Positions 1 to 8,813 of a stretch of 64,000 nt of DNA are shown piece after piece. Below the pieces are notes generated by a model. It made no database searches, was not told where the DNA came from, and saw only the letters and a list, made by a program, of their open reading frames with translations. Source of the stretch: Histomonas meleagridis (Eukaryota; Parabasalia; Tritrichomonadida; Dientamoebidae); contig WSYJ01000013.1 of assembly GCA_020186115.1 (NCBI GenBank), positions 682,001 through 746,000 of the forward strand. The letters run 5' to 3'. A program made the position numbers and the translations under genes. Each line of letters opens with the position of its first letter. Within the stretch, counting starts at the first letter, position 1.

Positions 1-1
1 A

Positions 2-940
2 ATAAATCGTCCACAACCTGCGCACAGAGCACTTAGAGATGCAAGTGCACGTGCTAATGTCGGTGATCTTACAAGAAAAAGATTGAATCCTATTCACCAA
101 AATAAGTTTAAAACAGAAAAAGTAAAACTTGAAAGAATAGGTTCGCCAGAAAGCCCACAAGATGCAACAGAATACGAACTTGAAGTTTACTTATTTATGA
201 AACATAATGAGTTAAAGGAACTTCCATCTCCAGAATTGTTCCAGATTCAGTCCAACATTACACCACGAATGCGTTCAACAGTTATTGATTGGCTTGTTGA
301 TGTTCACAGGAAGATGAAAATGCATACAGATACATTATATTTAACTGTTTATCTTATTGATAGATACCTCTCTAAATTTGATCTCGATAAGTCAAAATTT
401 CAACGGCTTGGATGTGCAGCTCTCCTTATTGCATCTAAAAATTATGAGATATATCCACCGTCAATTGATGACTTGGTTGAACTTGCGGACAAATCTTTCA
501 CACGTACAGCACTAATAAGAATGGAGGCATCTTTGTTTGCATGCAATGATTTTCATGTTGACCCAATCTTATCATCAATGTTTTTGAAAAGGTATCTCCG
601 ACTTATTTCACCTGAATCAAAAACATCAATGCTTGCATACTTTATAAGCGAAACAGCACTATTATATCCAGATTTTATTGGTGAGGTTCCATCTAAACTT
701 GCAGCAGCATCTGTTTGTTTGGCAATGGTAATCACCGAAGGTCAAAGTCAATGGGATCGTTATCTCGAAATAAACACTGGTTATAAATTGAGTGATATAT
801 CTCAATTAGCACAGAAACTTGCACAAGCAGTTGTTACTTCAACAACATCGCGATTCCAGGCGATTAGAAAGAAGTATGCAAACCAGCAAATGGAGAGTGT
901 AAGTTTGATACAAATTCCGGAATCATTAAGAATATTCTAA
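2..940 (+). CDS. A/B-type cyclin, 5' end outside the window
   Basis: Mitotic-type cyclin, the regulatory partner of a cyclin-dependent kinase. The reading frame is open to the left edge, so the N-terminus is missing; the first ATG-like start seen inside the window is a TTG and is not credible. The cyclin box is clear: MRSTVIDWLVDVHRKMKM matches the MRxxLxDWLxEVH signature of A/B cyclins, followed by helices with LTVYLIDRYLSK and LGCAALLIASKNYEIYPP. A second cyclin fold follows (FLKRYLRLISPESK onward, then KLAAASVCLAMVI). No destruction box (RxxLxxIxN) is visible in the part present; it could lie upstream. Family assignment is secure; the subtype A versus B is inferred. Confidence 0.9.
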   Translation: MNRPQPAHRALRDASARANVGDLTRKRLNPIHQNKFKTEKVKLERIGSPESPQDATEYELEVYLFMKHNELKELPSPELFQIQSNITPRMRSTVIDWLVDVHRKMKMHTDTLYLTVYLIDRYLSKFDLDKSKFQRLGCAALLIASKNYEIYPPSIDDLVELADKSFTRTALIRMEASLFACNDFHVDPILSSMFLKRYLRLISPESKTSMLAYFISETALLYPDFIGEVPSKLAAASVCLAMVITEGQSQWDRYLEINTGYKLSDISQLAQKLAQAVVTSTTSRFQAIRKKYANQQMESVSLIQIPESLRIF

Positions 941-1195
941 AAAGTATTTTGTGAAATCTTTAAACTGATATTTCAATTAATATAACTTCAAGTTTTTTAA
1001 TGTATTTGTGAATATTTAAAAGTATATTCTATTAAATCTAATTTTTATTTATAATTCGTGAATTATTTTCAAACACATACCACGCCAAATAAAGCAATAC
1101 TCATTAATAATTAAAAATGTTTGTTATGTGAATTACTGATTTATTATTAAATTGTATATCATGAGGTTTTAAAAAATTTTGCAAATTTCTTTTTC

Positions 1196-1779
1196 TTATT
1201 TTTTCCTTTTATTTTTTAATTTTGTGTAATGTTTGATTGTAAGTTTCAAAATTTTATCCAGATTATATTTTGTTTTTGAACAACACTCGATATAAGCAGA
1301 TGCTCTGATTTCGTTTGCCTTCAATATCCCGTCTTCCGAAGGAACTATTCCTTGAAAAAATATATCTTTAGGATTTGGTTCGTCTCTGAGATCGTATTTC
1401 GTTCCAATCAAAAGAATAGGTACTTCAGGGCAATATCTTTTTACCTCTGGAACCCAATAGCTTGAAACTCTTTCTAATGACCTTGGATCGACAAGAGAAA
1501 AGCAAATCAGAAGAACGCCTGTATTTGGATAATTAAGGGGCCTGATTTTCCAGTACTCTTCAGGCCCATCATCCAAATCCCAGATGTTTAGTTTCATGTG
1601 TTTTCTTTTATAAATTACTTGCTTTTGAATAACCTCATCCCTTGTTGAATTTAGGGTTAAATCATCTTCGAATTCTCCAGTTTTATAAGTATTCACTAAA
1701 GATGTCTTACCAACTCCATTATCTCCAACAATGCAAACTTTTATTACGTTATCTTCATCTTTTTTTTTTTTTTTTGCAT
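1196..1779 (-). CDS. Rho/Rac-like small GTPase with poly-A tract at the start
   Basis: Rho-family-like GTPase of about 195 residues. G1 is GDNGVGKTS and G4 is GTKYDLRD, both good. The G3 region reads WDLDDGPEEYWKIRPLNY where Rho proteins have WDTAGQEDYDRLRPLSY, so the catalytic Gln region is altered and GTP hydrolysis may be impaired (inference). The C-terminus is polybasic (KLKNKRKK) without a CAAX box, so prenylation is not expected. The start is uncertain. The only nearby ATG (1777-1779, minus strand) is followed by C and a run of 16 A; with 15 A it would be in frame with the GTPase. As read, the frame opens only at a TTG at 1786. This could be a homopolymer miscount or a real frameshift. 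Convergent with the cyclin gene. Confidence 0.75.
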
Positions 1780-1797
1780 TTACCAAAAAGTGTAATC

Positions 1798-1829
1798 TAT
1801 CGTTTTCCCCATTTTATGGGGAAAACGAT
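1798..1829. promoter_or_regulatory. Inverted repeat carrying two ATCGTT/AACGAT motifs
   Basis: ATCGTTTTCCCC (1799-1810) and GGGGAAAACGAT (1818-1829) are perfect 12-bp inverted arms, 13 if the flanking A/T pair is counted. They lie just upstream of the minus-strand GTPase start. Each arm ends in an AACGAT-type core that resembles the Myb recognition element described in Trichomonas (TAACGATA). A dimeric transcription-factor site is the simplest reading, but this is inference. Confidence 0.55.
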
Positions 1830-1869
1830 TAAAACTAACTCAATCGAATGTATGTGGAAAAATAGATGA

Positions 1870-2341
1870 TTCATCTTGAAAATAATGAATGATTAAAAAA
1901 ATTAATCACATTTTTTAGATCATAATTTTAAAAAATTATTGATTTAATAAAAATTATTAAAGATATTCGAACTTAAAATGGATTTATTTTTAATGATTAA
2001 AAAATCGGAAGTTTTTTTAAAAACATTCTGTTCGCACTGGGTTGTTATGCGATACTTTCGAAAATGGGCATCGGCTAGTTGCACATTTGTATACTTGTTA
2101 GATAATCAATTCACGTAAATTTATGTGCCTCAGTGAGCAAAGATCTTCAAGATGAAAAACACTAACTATCAAGAATGAAAGAGATTTATATAATATTATA
2201 TCAATTGACTTTTACATTAATAATTTTTTAATTATTTTAAATTAAAAATAATTAATCTTTTAGTTTTTCGTTGTTCTATTTTTTTCAAATTGTTTTATTT
2301 CTGCAATATTTATTCGAATTTTGGACGATAGAATCTGATGT
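1870..2341. other. Intergenic region, no gene seen
   Basis: Between the divergent GTPase and GluRS genes, so it should hold both promoters. Mostly AT-rich, with a somewhat GC-richer patch at about 2030-2160 that has no usable ORF and no RNA gene that I can recognise. Confidence 0.5.
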
Positions 2342-4429
2342 ATGAATTACCATTCAATATTTGAATGGAAACGGTTTCTAATGGTCGATTCACTTTTTTG
2401 CATGCAAGTAACAGTATCAGCAGAGCATCCTTCACAACTTGTCTCAGTTGTTTTTTACTATGCTCAACGTGCAACTTCCATTAAACTCATTAATGGAAAT
2501 GTAGAAGAATCAACACTCAAGATTCCAAATGGCGAACCAATTGTTGGCGATTCAAATATTGCATCATATCTTTGTTCAACACTCAACTTACCAATATATC
2601 CAGAAGCACATCGCGCAGAGATTGATCAATATCTTTCTGATTATCCATCATATCAAATCGGTATCATCAACAATCTCTTAACATATCGCTCTTTCCTTGT
2701 TGGTGATGTTTTTACTGTTGCCGATATTGCTGTTTATAGCTGTCTTCCAGCCACAATTCCACAAGGTCTTTTCCGCCTTAAGCGTTGGGCCAATTTCATC
2801 TCAATCCAAGACACAATCAAACGTTTCAAGGCATCAAGCGCACCAAAGAAGGGAAATGCCAATCAAAAGAAGAAGGGAAATGCCAATTTACAAAATGTTT
2901 GCACACGTTTCGCTCCAGAGCCAAGTGGTTATCTTCACATTGGTCACGCAAAGGCTGCACTTGCATCAGAACAATTTGCACGTGATCATAATGGAACATT
3001 TGTTCTTCGATTTGATGATACAAATCCACGTAACGAATCTAAAGAATTCGAAGAGAAGATTCTCGCTGATGTTGCCCTTCTTGATCTTCATCCAGATCGT
3101 ATTGAACGCACATCAGATTTCATTCCAAAGATATTCGAAATAATCAAAAAGATGTTCGAAGATGGACTTGCATTTGTCGATGATACACCTGTCGAGAAGA
3201 TCCAAGAGCTTCGTTCAGCTCTCCAACCATCTCCAAATCGTGATAATACTCCAGAAAGAAATCTCGAATTATGGGAAGAAATGCTCAAAGGTACAGAAAA
3301 AGGAAAATCTTGCGTTGCTCGTGCTAAGATCGACTATAAGAACACTAATGGATGCCTTCGTGATCCAGTTATTGCAAGATGCATCATCGTCGAAGGCCAA
3401 GAAAACAAATGCCCTGTATACCCAACATATGATATCGCTTGCCCAATCGTAGATTCAACTGTTGGTATTACTCATGCAATGAGATCTTGGGAATATACTG
3501 ATCGCGATCATCAATACAGATGGTTCATCAAGAACTTGAAGCTTCGTCCAGTCGAAATCGTAAGCTTCTCAAGACTTTCATTCAATAGAACAGTTCTTGG
3601 AAAGAGATATCTTCGTAGACTCGTTCAAGAAGGTAAGGCTTCTGGATGGGATGATCCACGCTTCCCGACAGTTCGTGGATTAAGACGCCGTGGCCTTCAA
3701 CCATCAACCATTCGACAATTCTGCAAAGATCAAGGTGCATCATGCAACCAAAATGTCCATGATTGGGATAAGATTTGGGCTATGAACCGTGATATCATTT
3801 CCAAGACATGCCCAAGAGTTATGTCCGTTTCTGTTGAAGAAAAGGTTGAAATGAGAATTAATGGTGCAAAAGAAGGAGAAGTTGATGCACCAATTCTTCC
3901 TACTGACCCATCCAAAGGAACAAGAAAGCTTCCAATTGCACCAGTTGTTTACACAACACAATTTGACGCCAAGTCCATCAAAGTTGGCGAAAAAGTGACA
4001 CTTTTACACTGGGGGAACGTTATCATTGACAAAATTGAAATGGACGGCGAGAACGTTAAGTTGGTTGAAGCACATCTTGTTGAAGATAAGAATTATAAGG
4101 GAACTTTGAAGATCAATTGGATTGTTCCTGAAAAGGCTGTTACAATTATAATGAGAGAATGGAATCATTTACTCAAAGTTAACCAACTTTCAGAAGGCGT
4201 TGACGTAATCGACGCATTGTCTGATGTCCCATACGCTGATACTGAAATCATGTGCGACGCCTCAATCAAAGATGCACAAAAGGGTCAAATATTCCAACTT
4301 GAAAGACGTGGTGAAATAATCGTTGATGAACCTGGAGAGAAAGCAATGACATTCTACATTCCAACAGGAAAAGTTGCTCCAATTTCATTACCAATTAAGA
4401 TCCAATTATTTGGTGATAACAAGCAATAA
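2342..4429 (+). CDS. Glutamyl-tRNA synthetase, cytosolic type
   Basis: Charges tRNA-Glu with glutamate in the cytosol. Up to 695 residues. The first about 165 residues look like the GST-like appendage of eukaryotic GluRS (DSNIASYLCSTLNL, then FTVADIAVYSCLP). A Lys-rich linker follows, then the class I Rossmann core with FAPEPSGYLHIGHAKAAL (HIGH motif) and RFDDTNPRNESKEFEE. The KMSKS-loop region is VLGKRYLRRLVQEG followed by GWDDPRFPTVRGLRRRG, the archaeal/eukaryotic GluRS signature; the usual VLSKRKL is changed to VLGKRYL. The C-terminal beta-barrel anticodon domain is present. The first ATG is used here, but the later Met in MQVTVSAEHPSQL (about residue 22) fits the family better. Higher GC than its neighbours, as expected of a highly expressed gene. 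Confidence 0.95.
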   Translation: MNYHSIFEWKRFLMVDSLFCMQVTVSAEHPSQLVSVVFYYAQRATSIKLINGNVEESTLKIPNGEPIVGDSNIASYLCSTLNLPIYPEAHRAEIDQYLSDYPSYQIGIINNLLTYRSFLVGDVFTVADIAVYSCLPATIPQGLFRLKRWANFISIQDTIKRFKASSAPKKGNANQKKKGNANLQNVCTRFAPEPSGYLHIGHAKAALASEQFARDHNGTFVLRFDDTNPRNESKEFEEKILADVALLDLHPDRIERTSDFIPKIFEIIKKMFEDGLAFVDDTPVEKIQELRSALQPSPNRDNTPERNLELWEEMLKGTEKGKSCVARAKIDYKNTNGCLRDPVIARCIIVEGQENKCPVYPTYDIACPIVDSTVGITHAMRSWEYTDRDHQYRWFIKNLKLRPVEIVSFSRLSFNRTVLGKRYLRRLVQEGKASGWDDPRFPTVRGLRRRGLQPSTIRQFCKDQGASCNQNVHDWDKIWAMNRDIISKTCPRVMSVSVEEKVEMRINGAKEGEVDAPILPTDPSKGTRKLPIAPVVYTTQFDAKSIKVGEKVTLLHWGNVIIDKIEMDGENVKLVEAHLVEDKNYKGTLKINWIVPEKAVTIIMREWNHLLKVNQLSEGVDVIDALSDVPYADTEIMCDASIKDAQKGQIFQLERRGEIIVDEPGEKAMTFYIPTGKVAPISLPIKIQLFGDNKQ

Positions 4430-4740
4430 ATAAAATCCTCAATATAACCTTTTCTTTCAAACATTGTGGTTTTTTATGCTGAAGAGATTTGTGTTTCGAA
4501 TTAGAACTGCTTCAACATTCAGTTAAATAAAATATTTGTATTTTTGACTAAGTCTGTCTGCTGCACCGCAAATTTTTACAATTTGGGGGTTTTTGGAGCG
4601 AAATCTGGCAGTTTGACCTCAGAATTCCAAAAAAACGAACAGCCTTTTGAATGAATGTTCAAGGAAAAACGACAACGTAAACAACAGAATTTGATTATGG
4701 GTTAAAGAAATAACCGATAAAACACCAAAACACTTGGAGC
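4430..4740. other. Intergenic region, probable promoter
   Basis: Holds the GluRS 3' end and the upstream region of the next GTPase gene. A GC-richer patch at about 4555-4650 contains no ORF of note. No RNA gene recognised. Confidence 0.4.
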
Positions 4741-5718
4741 ATGGATCTTGCTGCAGAAGAAGAATTTTCCAGAACATCCATCAAGCTGACATTTGTTGGA
4801 CCACGACATGTTGGTAAATCAACTTTTGTTACAGCTTTACAAACAGCGCAATTTGTTCCCAATCTTCCACCAGTCGTTGAAAAATATTTTATAGAATACC
4901 AATATAAAGAAGTTGAATACAATTTATACATATGGGATACCCCATCAGACAATGAACCTCTTCGTGTGCAAATGTATCCATTCACCAATGTTTTTTTGCT
5001 TTGTTTTTCAGTTGTTGATACAAATTCATTTAATGATGCTTTGCAAAATTGGGTTCCTGCCCTACAGTCTTATCCTCATAATTTTGAAAAAATCATTATT
5101 GCAGTTGGCATGCAAGAAGATTTAAGGCAAGAGTTTGGTGACCAGGCTGTTTCCACGAAAAATGCCAAAAAAGCCTTTAAATCCAAAGGCATTAAGTATA
5201 TTGAGTGTTCATCATATCAACCGAATACACTTCACAAAGTCATTCGAAAGGCTCTTGACGTCCTTAACAAAGATGACGAAAGTAGTAGTAGTAGCAGTGA
5301 TAGTAATGGTCATCATCACCACCATGCAGGTGGAGGCGGCAATGTAAGTTACAGCGGTGGCGATACTTTTGTTTGTGCTCCAATTATAGTTGATGCAACT
5401 CCACCACCACCACCAATGCCTCCACAGCATCAAACAACAACAACAACTTCTGGCGGATTCGGCACGAGTGGCGGTGGTGGCGAAAACATTAATGGCGGTG
5501 GTGACTGCTGCGATTGCAATTGCAATGGATGCGGTGGTTGTAATTGCAATGGATGTGGTGATTGTAAATGCGAATGCTGCAGTTGTTGTAGTTGTTGCAG
5601 TGGTTGCTGCAGTAGCTGTTGTAGCTGCGGAAGCTGTGATTGTGGTGGATGCGACTGTGACTGCGGTGGCTGTGATTGCGGAGGATGCGATTGCGGCGGA
5701 GGCTGTGACTTAAGCTAA
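4741..5718 (+). CDS. Rho-like GTPase with a His/Gly- and Cys-rich tail
   Basis: A 325-residue protein. Residues 1 to about 180 form a Rho-like G domain with G1 GPRHVGKST and the Rho-typical PFTNVFLLCFSVVDTNSF. G3 (WDTPSDNEPLR) and G4 (VGMQEDLR instead of TKxD) are degenerate, so nucleotide cycling may be unusual. The tail is exceptional. It runs through a Ser run, a run of five His, Gly-rich and Pro-rich stretches, and a final stretch of about 70 residues with about 30 Cys, mostly as CC, CxC and CGGC units, ending CDLS. There is no CAAX box. Dense palmitoylation or metal binding are possible roles, both inferred. The tail is one open frame of low-complexity codons, so it is unlikely to be a frameshift product. 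Confidence 0.8.
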   Translation: MDLAAEEEFSRTSIKLTFVGPRHVGKSTFVTALQTAQFVPNLPPVVEKYFIEYQYKEVEYNLYIWDTPSDNEPLRVQMYPFTNVFLLCFSVVDTNSFNDALQNWVPALQSYPHNFEKIIIAVGMQEDLRQEFGDQAVSTKNAKKAFKSKGIKYIECSSYQPNTLHKVIRKALDVLNKDDESSSSSSDSNGHHHHHAGGGGNVSYSGGDTFVCAPIIVDATPPPPPMPPQHQTTTTTSGGFGTSGGGGENINGGGDCCDCNCNGCGGCNCNGCGDCKCECCSCCSCCSGCCSSCCSCGSCDCGGCDCDCGGCDCGGCDCGGGCDLS

Positions 5719-5815
5719 TAAATTTATTTCGAATTCGTAAAAAATACTTTTTTCGTTATAATGTTCAAATAATATGAAATGTACACATGTGATATTTTAC
5801 TTAGTAAGAATTTCA

Positions 5816-6484
5816 TTACATATCAGATGATGAATCTGAATCACTATCAAAAATTGGTGTAAAGTTTGCTCGACGCGTTGTCATCGTTCGGCTGAGAGAT
5901 TGGTTAATGCATTCTTTGCTTTCATTGCGCTTTAAACTTGATTTGAAACTATGATCAATTTTGTTCCGAGCTGTTATGGCTTCAATGTCAGGACGTGATG
6001 GCTTGATTACAGTGTTTCGATGTACTTGTTTAAGTTGGATACTGTTTTGTTTTTGTGATTCAATGGGAGCTGAATGTGATTTGTGAGTAGTTTTTGGATT
6101 ATTGGATGGTTTTAACTCAGTGTTTGAAACACACTTATTACTTGAGTTATTAACTTTAGCATTTTGTTCTTCCTGTTTTTTAATTTGGTTGAATTGTTTT
6201 TGAAGAATATCAATTTCTTTCTTTTCAACATCAACTTTTTTCTTTTCGAATATACGTTCAATAGAAGCAGACCTCCTTTGGGAACTTCTATTAACAGATG
6301 ACTTTCTTGAATGAGAATGTGATTTCTTATTTTTGGTTGATTTCATTTCGGTACGAAGGATTGAATTTGCTATATCTAGATTTTCTCCTCCTCTTACAAA
6401 CTTGATTGGTGCAATATGTTGTTGGTGATTGTCACAATGAAGGCGACTACGCATTTTATTTTTTTGCTTAACGTACAGTGACAT
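5816..6484 (-). CDS. Ser/Lys-rich low-complexity protein, unknown
   Basis: Not recognised. About 222 residues from the first real ATG (6484); a longer frame to 6553 lacks an ATG. The protein is highly charged and rich in Ser, Lys, Asn and Gln. It has an SRKSS/RRSAS-type basic stretch near residues 50-75, a short Lys/Glu helix with coiled-coil character around 80-110, and a C-terminal acidic run ending DSDSDSSSDM that looks like a CK2 substrate. It is divergent from the bromodomain gene with a very short spacer, so the two may share a promoter. A nuclear protein is a guess from composition only. Confidence 0.6.
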   Translation of the reverse strand: MSLYVKQKNKMRSRLHCDNHQQHIAPIKFVRGGENLDIANSILRTEMKSTKNKKSHSHSRKSSVNRSSQRRSASIERIFEKKKVDVEKKEIDILQKQFNQIKKQEEQNAKVNNSSNKCVSNTELKPSNNPKTTHKSHSAPIESQKQNSIQLKQVHRNTVIKPSRPDIEAITARNKIDHSFKSSLKRNESKECINQSLSRTMTTRRANFTPIFDSDSDSSSDM

Positions 6485-6582
6485 AAATTGATAGCAAACG
6501 TCTTTCGGGCATGCCCAAAACCATTTTTGAGCAGTTTTTTGTAAATATGTCAAATTTAGACATCAGAATTGTGTGTCTTTTA

Positions 6583-6588
6583 ATCGTT
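6583..6588. promoter_or_regulatory. ATCGTT motif in a divergent promoter
   Basis: TAATCGTTA lies about 10 bases before the ATG of the bromodomain gene, in the gap between two divergent genes. It is one of several ATCGTT/AACGAT cores placed near starts in this window. Confidence 0.35.
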
Positions 6589-6595
6589 ATATTAA

Positions 6596-7069
6596 ATGGC
6601 GGATGTTCTTCCTGCACTTTCTCAATTTCAAAAGAATTGGTGTTTACATGTAATGGATAAACTTGAAAAAAAGCGTATTGCAGATCCTTTTAAACATAAC
6701 TCTGAATCAGAACAAACAAAAGGATTTTATTCCGAAAAAGACAATATTAATCTTGAAATTATCAGAAATAAACTAATTGAAGGCAAGTATGATACAGTAA
6801 TTCAGTTCGGATGTGATGTTCGTCAAGTTTTTTATAATGCTTTATTAATGTATCCTCCAACTGATCATAAATATATTATGGCACACGAGCTTCAGTGTTG
6901 GTTTGAAAAAAGATTTAAAAACTTCCCAAGAACGGCACAGGAAAAGTGGTATATGAAACTTGAGAAAACAAGAAAAAAAATACGCAAATTACTCGAAGAC
7001 CCACCTTCAATGGATCCACCCAAAATAGAAACGCCACAAAAGGAAGCAAACCCTGCTGACAAAAGATAA
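6596..7069 (+). CDS. Small bromodomain protein
   Basis: A 157-residue protein that is little more than one bromodomain (residues about 12-110). ADPF stands where the ZA loop has its PF; then comes LEIIRNKLIEGKYDTVIQFGCDV, matching the PxDLxTIxxKLxxGxYxxxxxFxxDV pattern. Next is the helix FYNALLMYPP. The conserved acetyl-lysine-binding Asn (normally in NAxxYN) is replaced, since the sequence reads NALLMYP. The ZA loop is also shorter than usual and has no PMDL. A Lys-rich helix and a Pro/Lys tail follow. Fold assignment is fairly sure; acetyl-lysine reading is doubtful. Confidence 0.75.
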   Translation: MADVLPALSQFQKNWCLHVMDKLEKKRIADPFKHNSESEQTKGFYSEKDNINLEIIRNKLIEGKYDTVIQFGCDVRQVFYNALLMYPPTDHKYIMAHELQCWFEKRFKNFPRTAQEKWYMKLEKTRKKIRKLLEDPPSMDPPKIETPQKEANPADKR

Positions 7070-7442
7070 ATTACATATTACTAATTAGAATTATGATTAA
7101 TAAATACACATTTTGTTTTTTAAATCCAAATTCAAGCTAACGTGTATCAGTTAATAAGCTTTTTTAATTTTTTGTAAAGTGTAATGTTTTAATAGCTCGA
7201 TCTAAGTTGATACACATCATTAAAATTAATTTGTTTATTGCAAATTCTTCACTCATGCATACAAAAGTGAACATGCCATTGGTTTACGCGTGGTTAACCA
7301 CAAGGTTTAATTGATCTTTTTGCAAATTTAATTGTTGAAACAAAAAAATTATTAATTTGTTATTCAAAATCACTAAGTACAAGAAATTGTTTTTCTTAAG
7401 GATTAATTTTTAGAAATCAAAAAAGGTTTTTCAATAAATATC
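7070..7442. other. Convergent intergenic region, nothing seen
   Basis: AT-rich spacer between convergent gene ends; no ORF, repeat or RNA gene recognised. Confidence 0.4.
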
Positions 7443-7697
7443 TTATTTGTTTTTCAGTTCTTGAAGCCGAGCTTCTAACTGTTCTACTTCTTGACGGAGT
7501 GAAGCATTTTTAGCCTTGAGCTCTTCAACATTTACGCCTTCTGGATTTCCGAGATGATCTTTGACGTATTGAAGTGGATCAATAGATTCATCAAAATTGT
7601 CATAAAGGTGAGCTAGGACCTTTGTAATTGAGTCAAACATTCCACTGTCTTCTAAATATTTGCGAAATGCTTCTTTTTTGCCGTCTTGCCGAGCCAT
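7443..7697 (-). CDS. MYCBP: MYCBP/AMY-1-like protein (FAP174 type)
   Basis: An 84-residue homologue of c-Myc-binding protein. The family pattern is clear: FRKYLEDSGMFDSITKVLAHLY corresponds to the FRRYLExSGVLDxLTKVLVxLY core, then DPLQYVKDHLG, then a C-terminal coiled coil (VEELKAKNASLRQEVEQLEA). In Chlamydomonas the orthologue FAP174 is an axonemal central-pair protein that binds AKAP-type anchors, so a flagellar role is likely here. Full length compared with the family (about 85-105 residues). The ATG is supported by the short TATA-like AT stretch upstream. Confidence 0.9.
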   Translation of the reverse strand: MARQDGKKEAFRKYLEDSGMFDSITKVLAHLYDNFDESIDPLQYVKDHLGNPEGVNVEELKAKNASLRQEVEQLEARLQELKNK

Positions 7698-7994
7698 TTT
7701 TATATGAAAAGTGTTGAATCCGTTTATATTTTACATCGGATGTAAAAGAATTATTCCAGTCTAACATTTATTGTTCTTTAAGTTTTGTTGATTAATACGA
7801 ATTAGGGGTTCGAAAAAATTTTAGCTGAGTATAATATATTTAATATTTTACAATACATCTAGTGATGAAGTTTGATTGATCGTGGAAAGTTACAATTTCT
7901 TGAATGAGAAAAAAATTATTATCATATATAAATTTAATTAAAAATTCATGATAAAAAAAATTAAATCTAATTTCATTCGTTTATTTTACAAATT
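7698..7994. other. Intergenic region
   Basis: AT-rich upstream region of the MYCBP-like gene. A short plus-strand ORF overlaps its right end and is antisense to the next gene; I do not consider it coding. Confidence 0.35.
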
Positions 7995-8591
7995 TCATGA
8001 TGAAAGCGATGAGATTAAGAAATCTTCAATATCAGTTGGGTACTTAAAGAAAGAAAACAAAAACCTTTTATGGATAATTTCAGGGGTAAAGATAATTAGA
8101 TTGATGAAAATTAATCCGAGAAAGAAATCACCAAGAGCACGCATAAAGTAAAAGGAAAGGGATAAAAATAGAATAGAAATGCTTATGTCGACAAAAGAAG
8201 AACGGATAGAATTTACAATAAATGTTTTGAATTTCTGAATAAGAAAATGAGAAATGGTGAGGAAAGCAGAAATCTTCTCAATAGAATTTGAGTTTTCGGG
8301 TTTGGGTTCTTTGTATAATTTTTGAGAAATCGAACTAAATTTCCGTAATAAATTTGTGGGAAAAGATGGAAAGTTTATCATGATGATATAACAAATTATT
8401 AACATGGCTATAAAAGGAATCTTAATTGAAGCTATTAAAAAGTATAAGAAATTTATTGCAATAATGAAAATAATAGAATATTTTTTGTTCCAAAACATAA
8501 AAGGCGCCTGCAAGTAAAGGACATCATTAGCATGTGACTTGAGAAAATTATGGATTGAGTAGTGTTCTCTTTGTAATCTTTCTTTTTCCAT
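7995..8591 (-). CDS. Reticulon/ARL6IP1-like membrane protein
   Basis: A 198-residue membrane protein with two pairs of closely spaced hydrophobic segments (residues about 38-72 and 130-165), a soluble linker between, and no signal peptide. The end of the second hairpin, LGLIFINLIIFTPEIIHKRF, resembles the closing part of reticulon-homology domains (FxxPxxYxxxxxxID), and IEDFL follows. Such hairpin proteins curve the ER membrane. Assignment rests on topology and this short match, so ARL6IP1, reticulon or an unrelated family are all possible. It starts the minus-strand run of ER/nuclear-membrane genes. Confidence 0.45.
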   Translation of the reverse strand: MEKERLQREHYSIHNFLKSHANDVLYLQAPFMFWNKKYSIIFIIAINFLYFLIASIKIPFIAMLIICYIIMINFPSFPTNLLRKFSSISQKLYKEPKPENSNSIEKISAFLTISHFLIQKFKTFIVNSIRSSFVDISISILFLSLSFYFMRALGDFFLGLIFINLIIFTPEIIHKRFLFSFFKYPTDIEDFLISSLSS

Positions 8592-8813
8592 TTAGCCTGT
8601 TTAACGGTCGTATGCAGAAACATACATTTATGATTCAATAAATCGTATTTCATTATTTAAAATACATCTGTATCATATGCATGTACGTTTTTCTAGAGAA
8701 GCTCAGTGAATAAAAGTTTATACTTGATTATCAACAATAAATTATTTCCAAATATAAATGTTTTTGTATACCTTGCACTCACTCATCAAGTAGATATGTG
8801 TTATTAAAAAATG

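Noticed and set aside
1642-1869. Plus-strand ORF opposite the Rho GTPase
   Set aside because: Antisense shadow dominated by Leu/Phe from the poly-T tract; the minus-strand frame has clear G motifs.
2697-3143. ORFs overlapping the GluRS gene
   Set aside because: Shadows of a highly conserved synthetase; no family features.
5390-5713. Ala/Val-rich ORF in frame 2 of the Cys-rich tail
   Set aside because: It is the shifted reading of TGT/GGT-type codons; the GTPase frame is continuous from the G domain.
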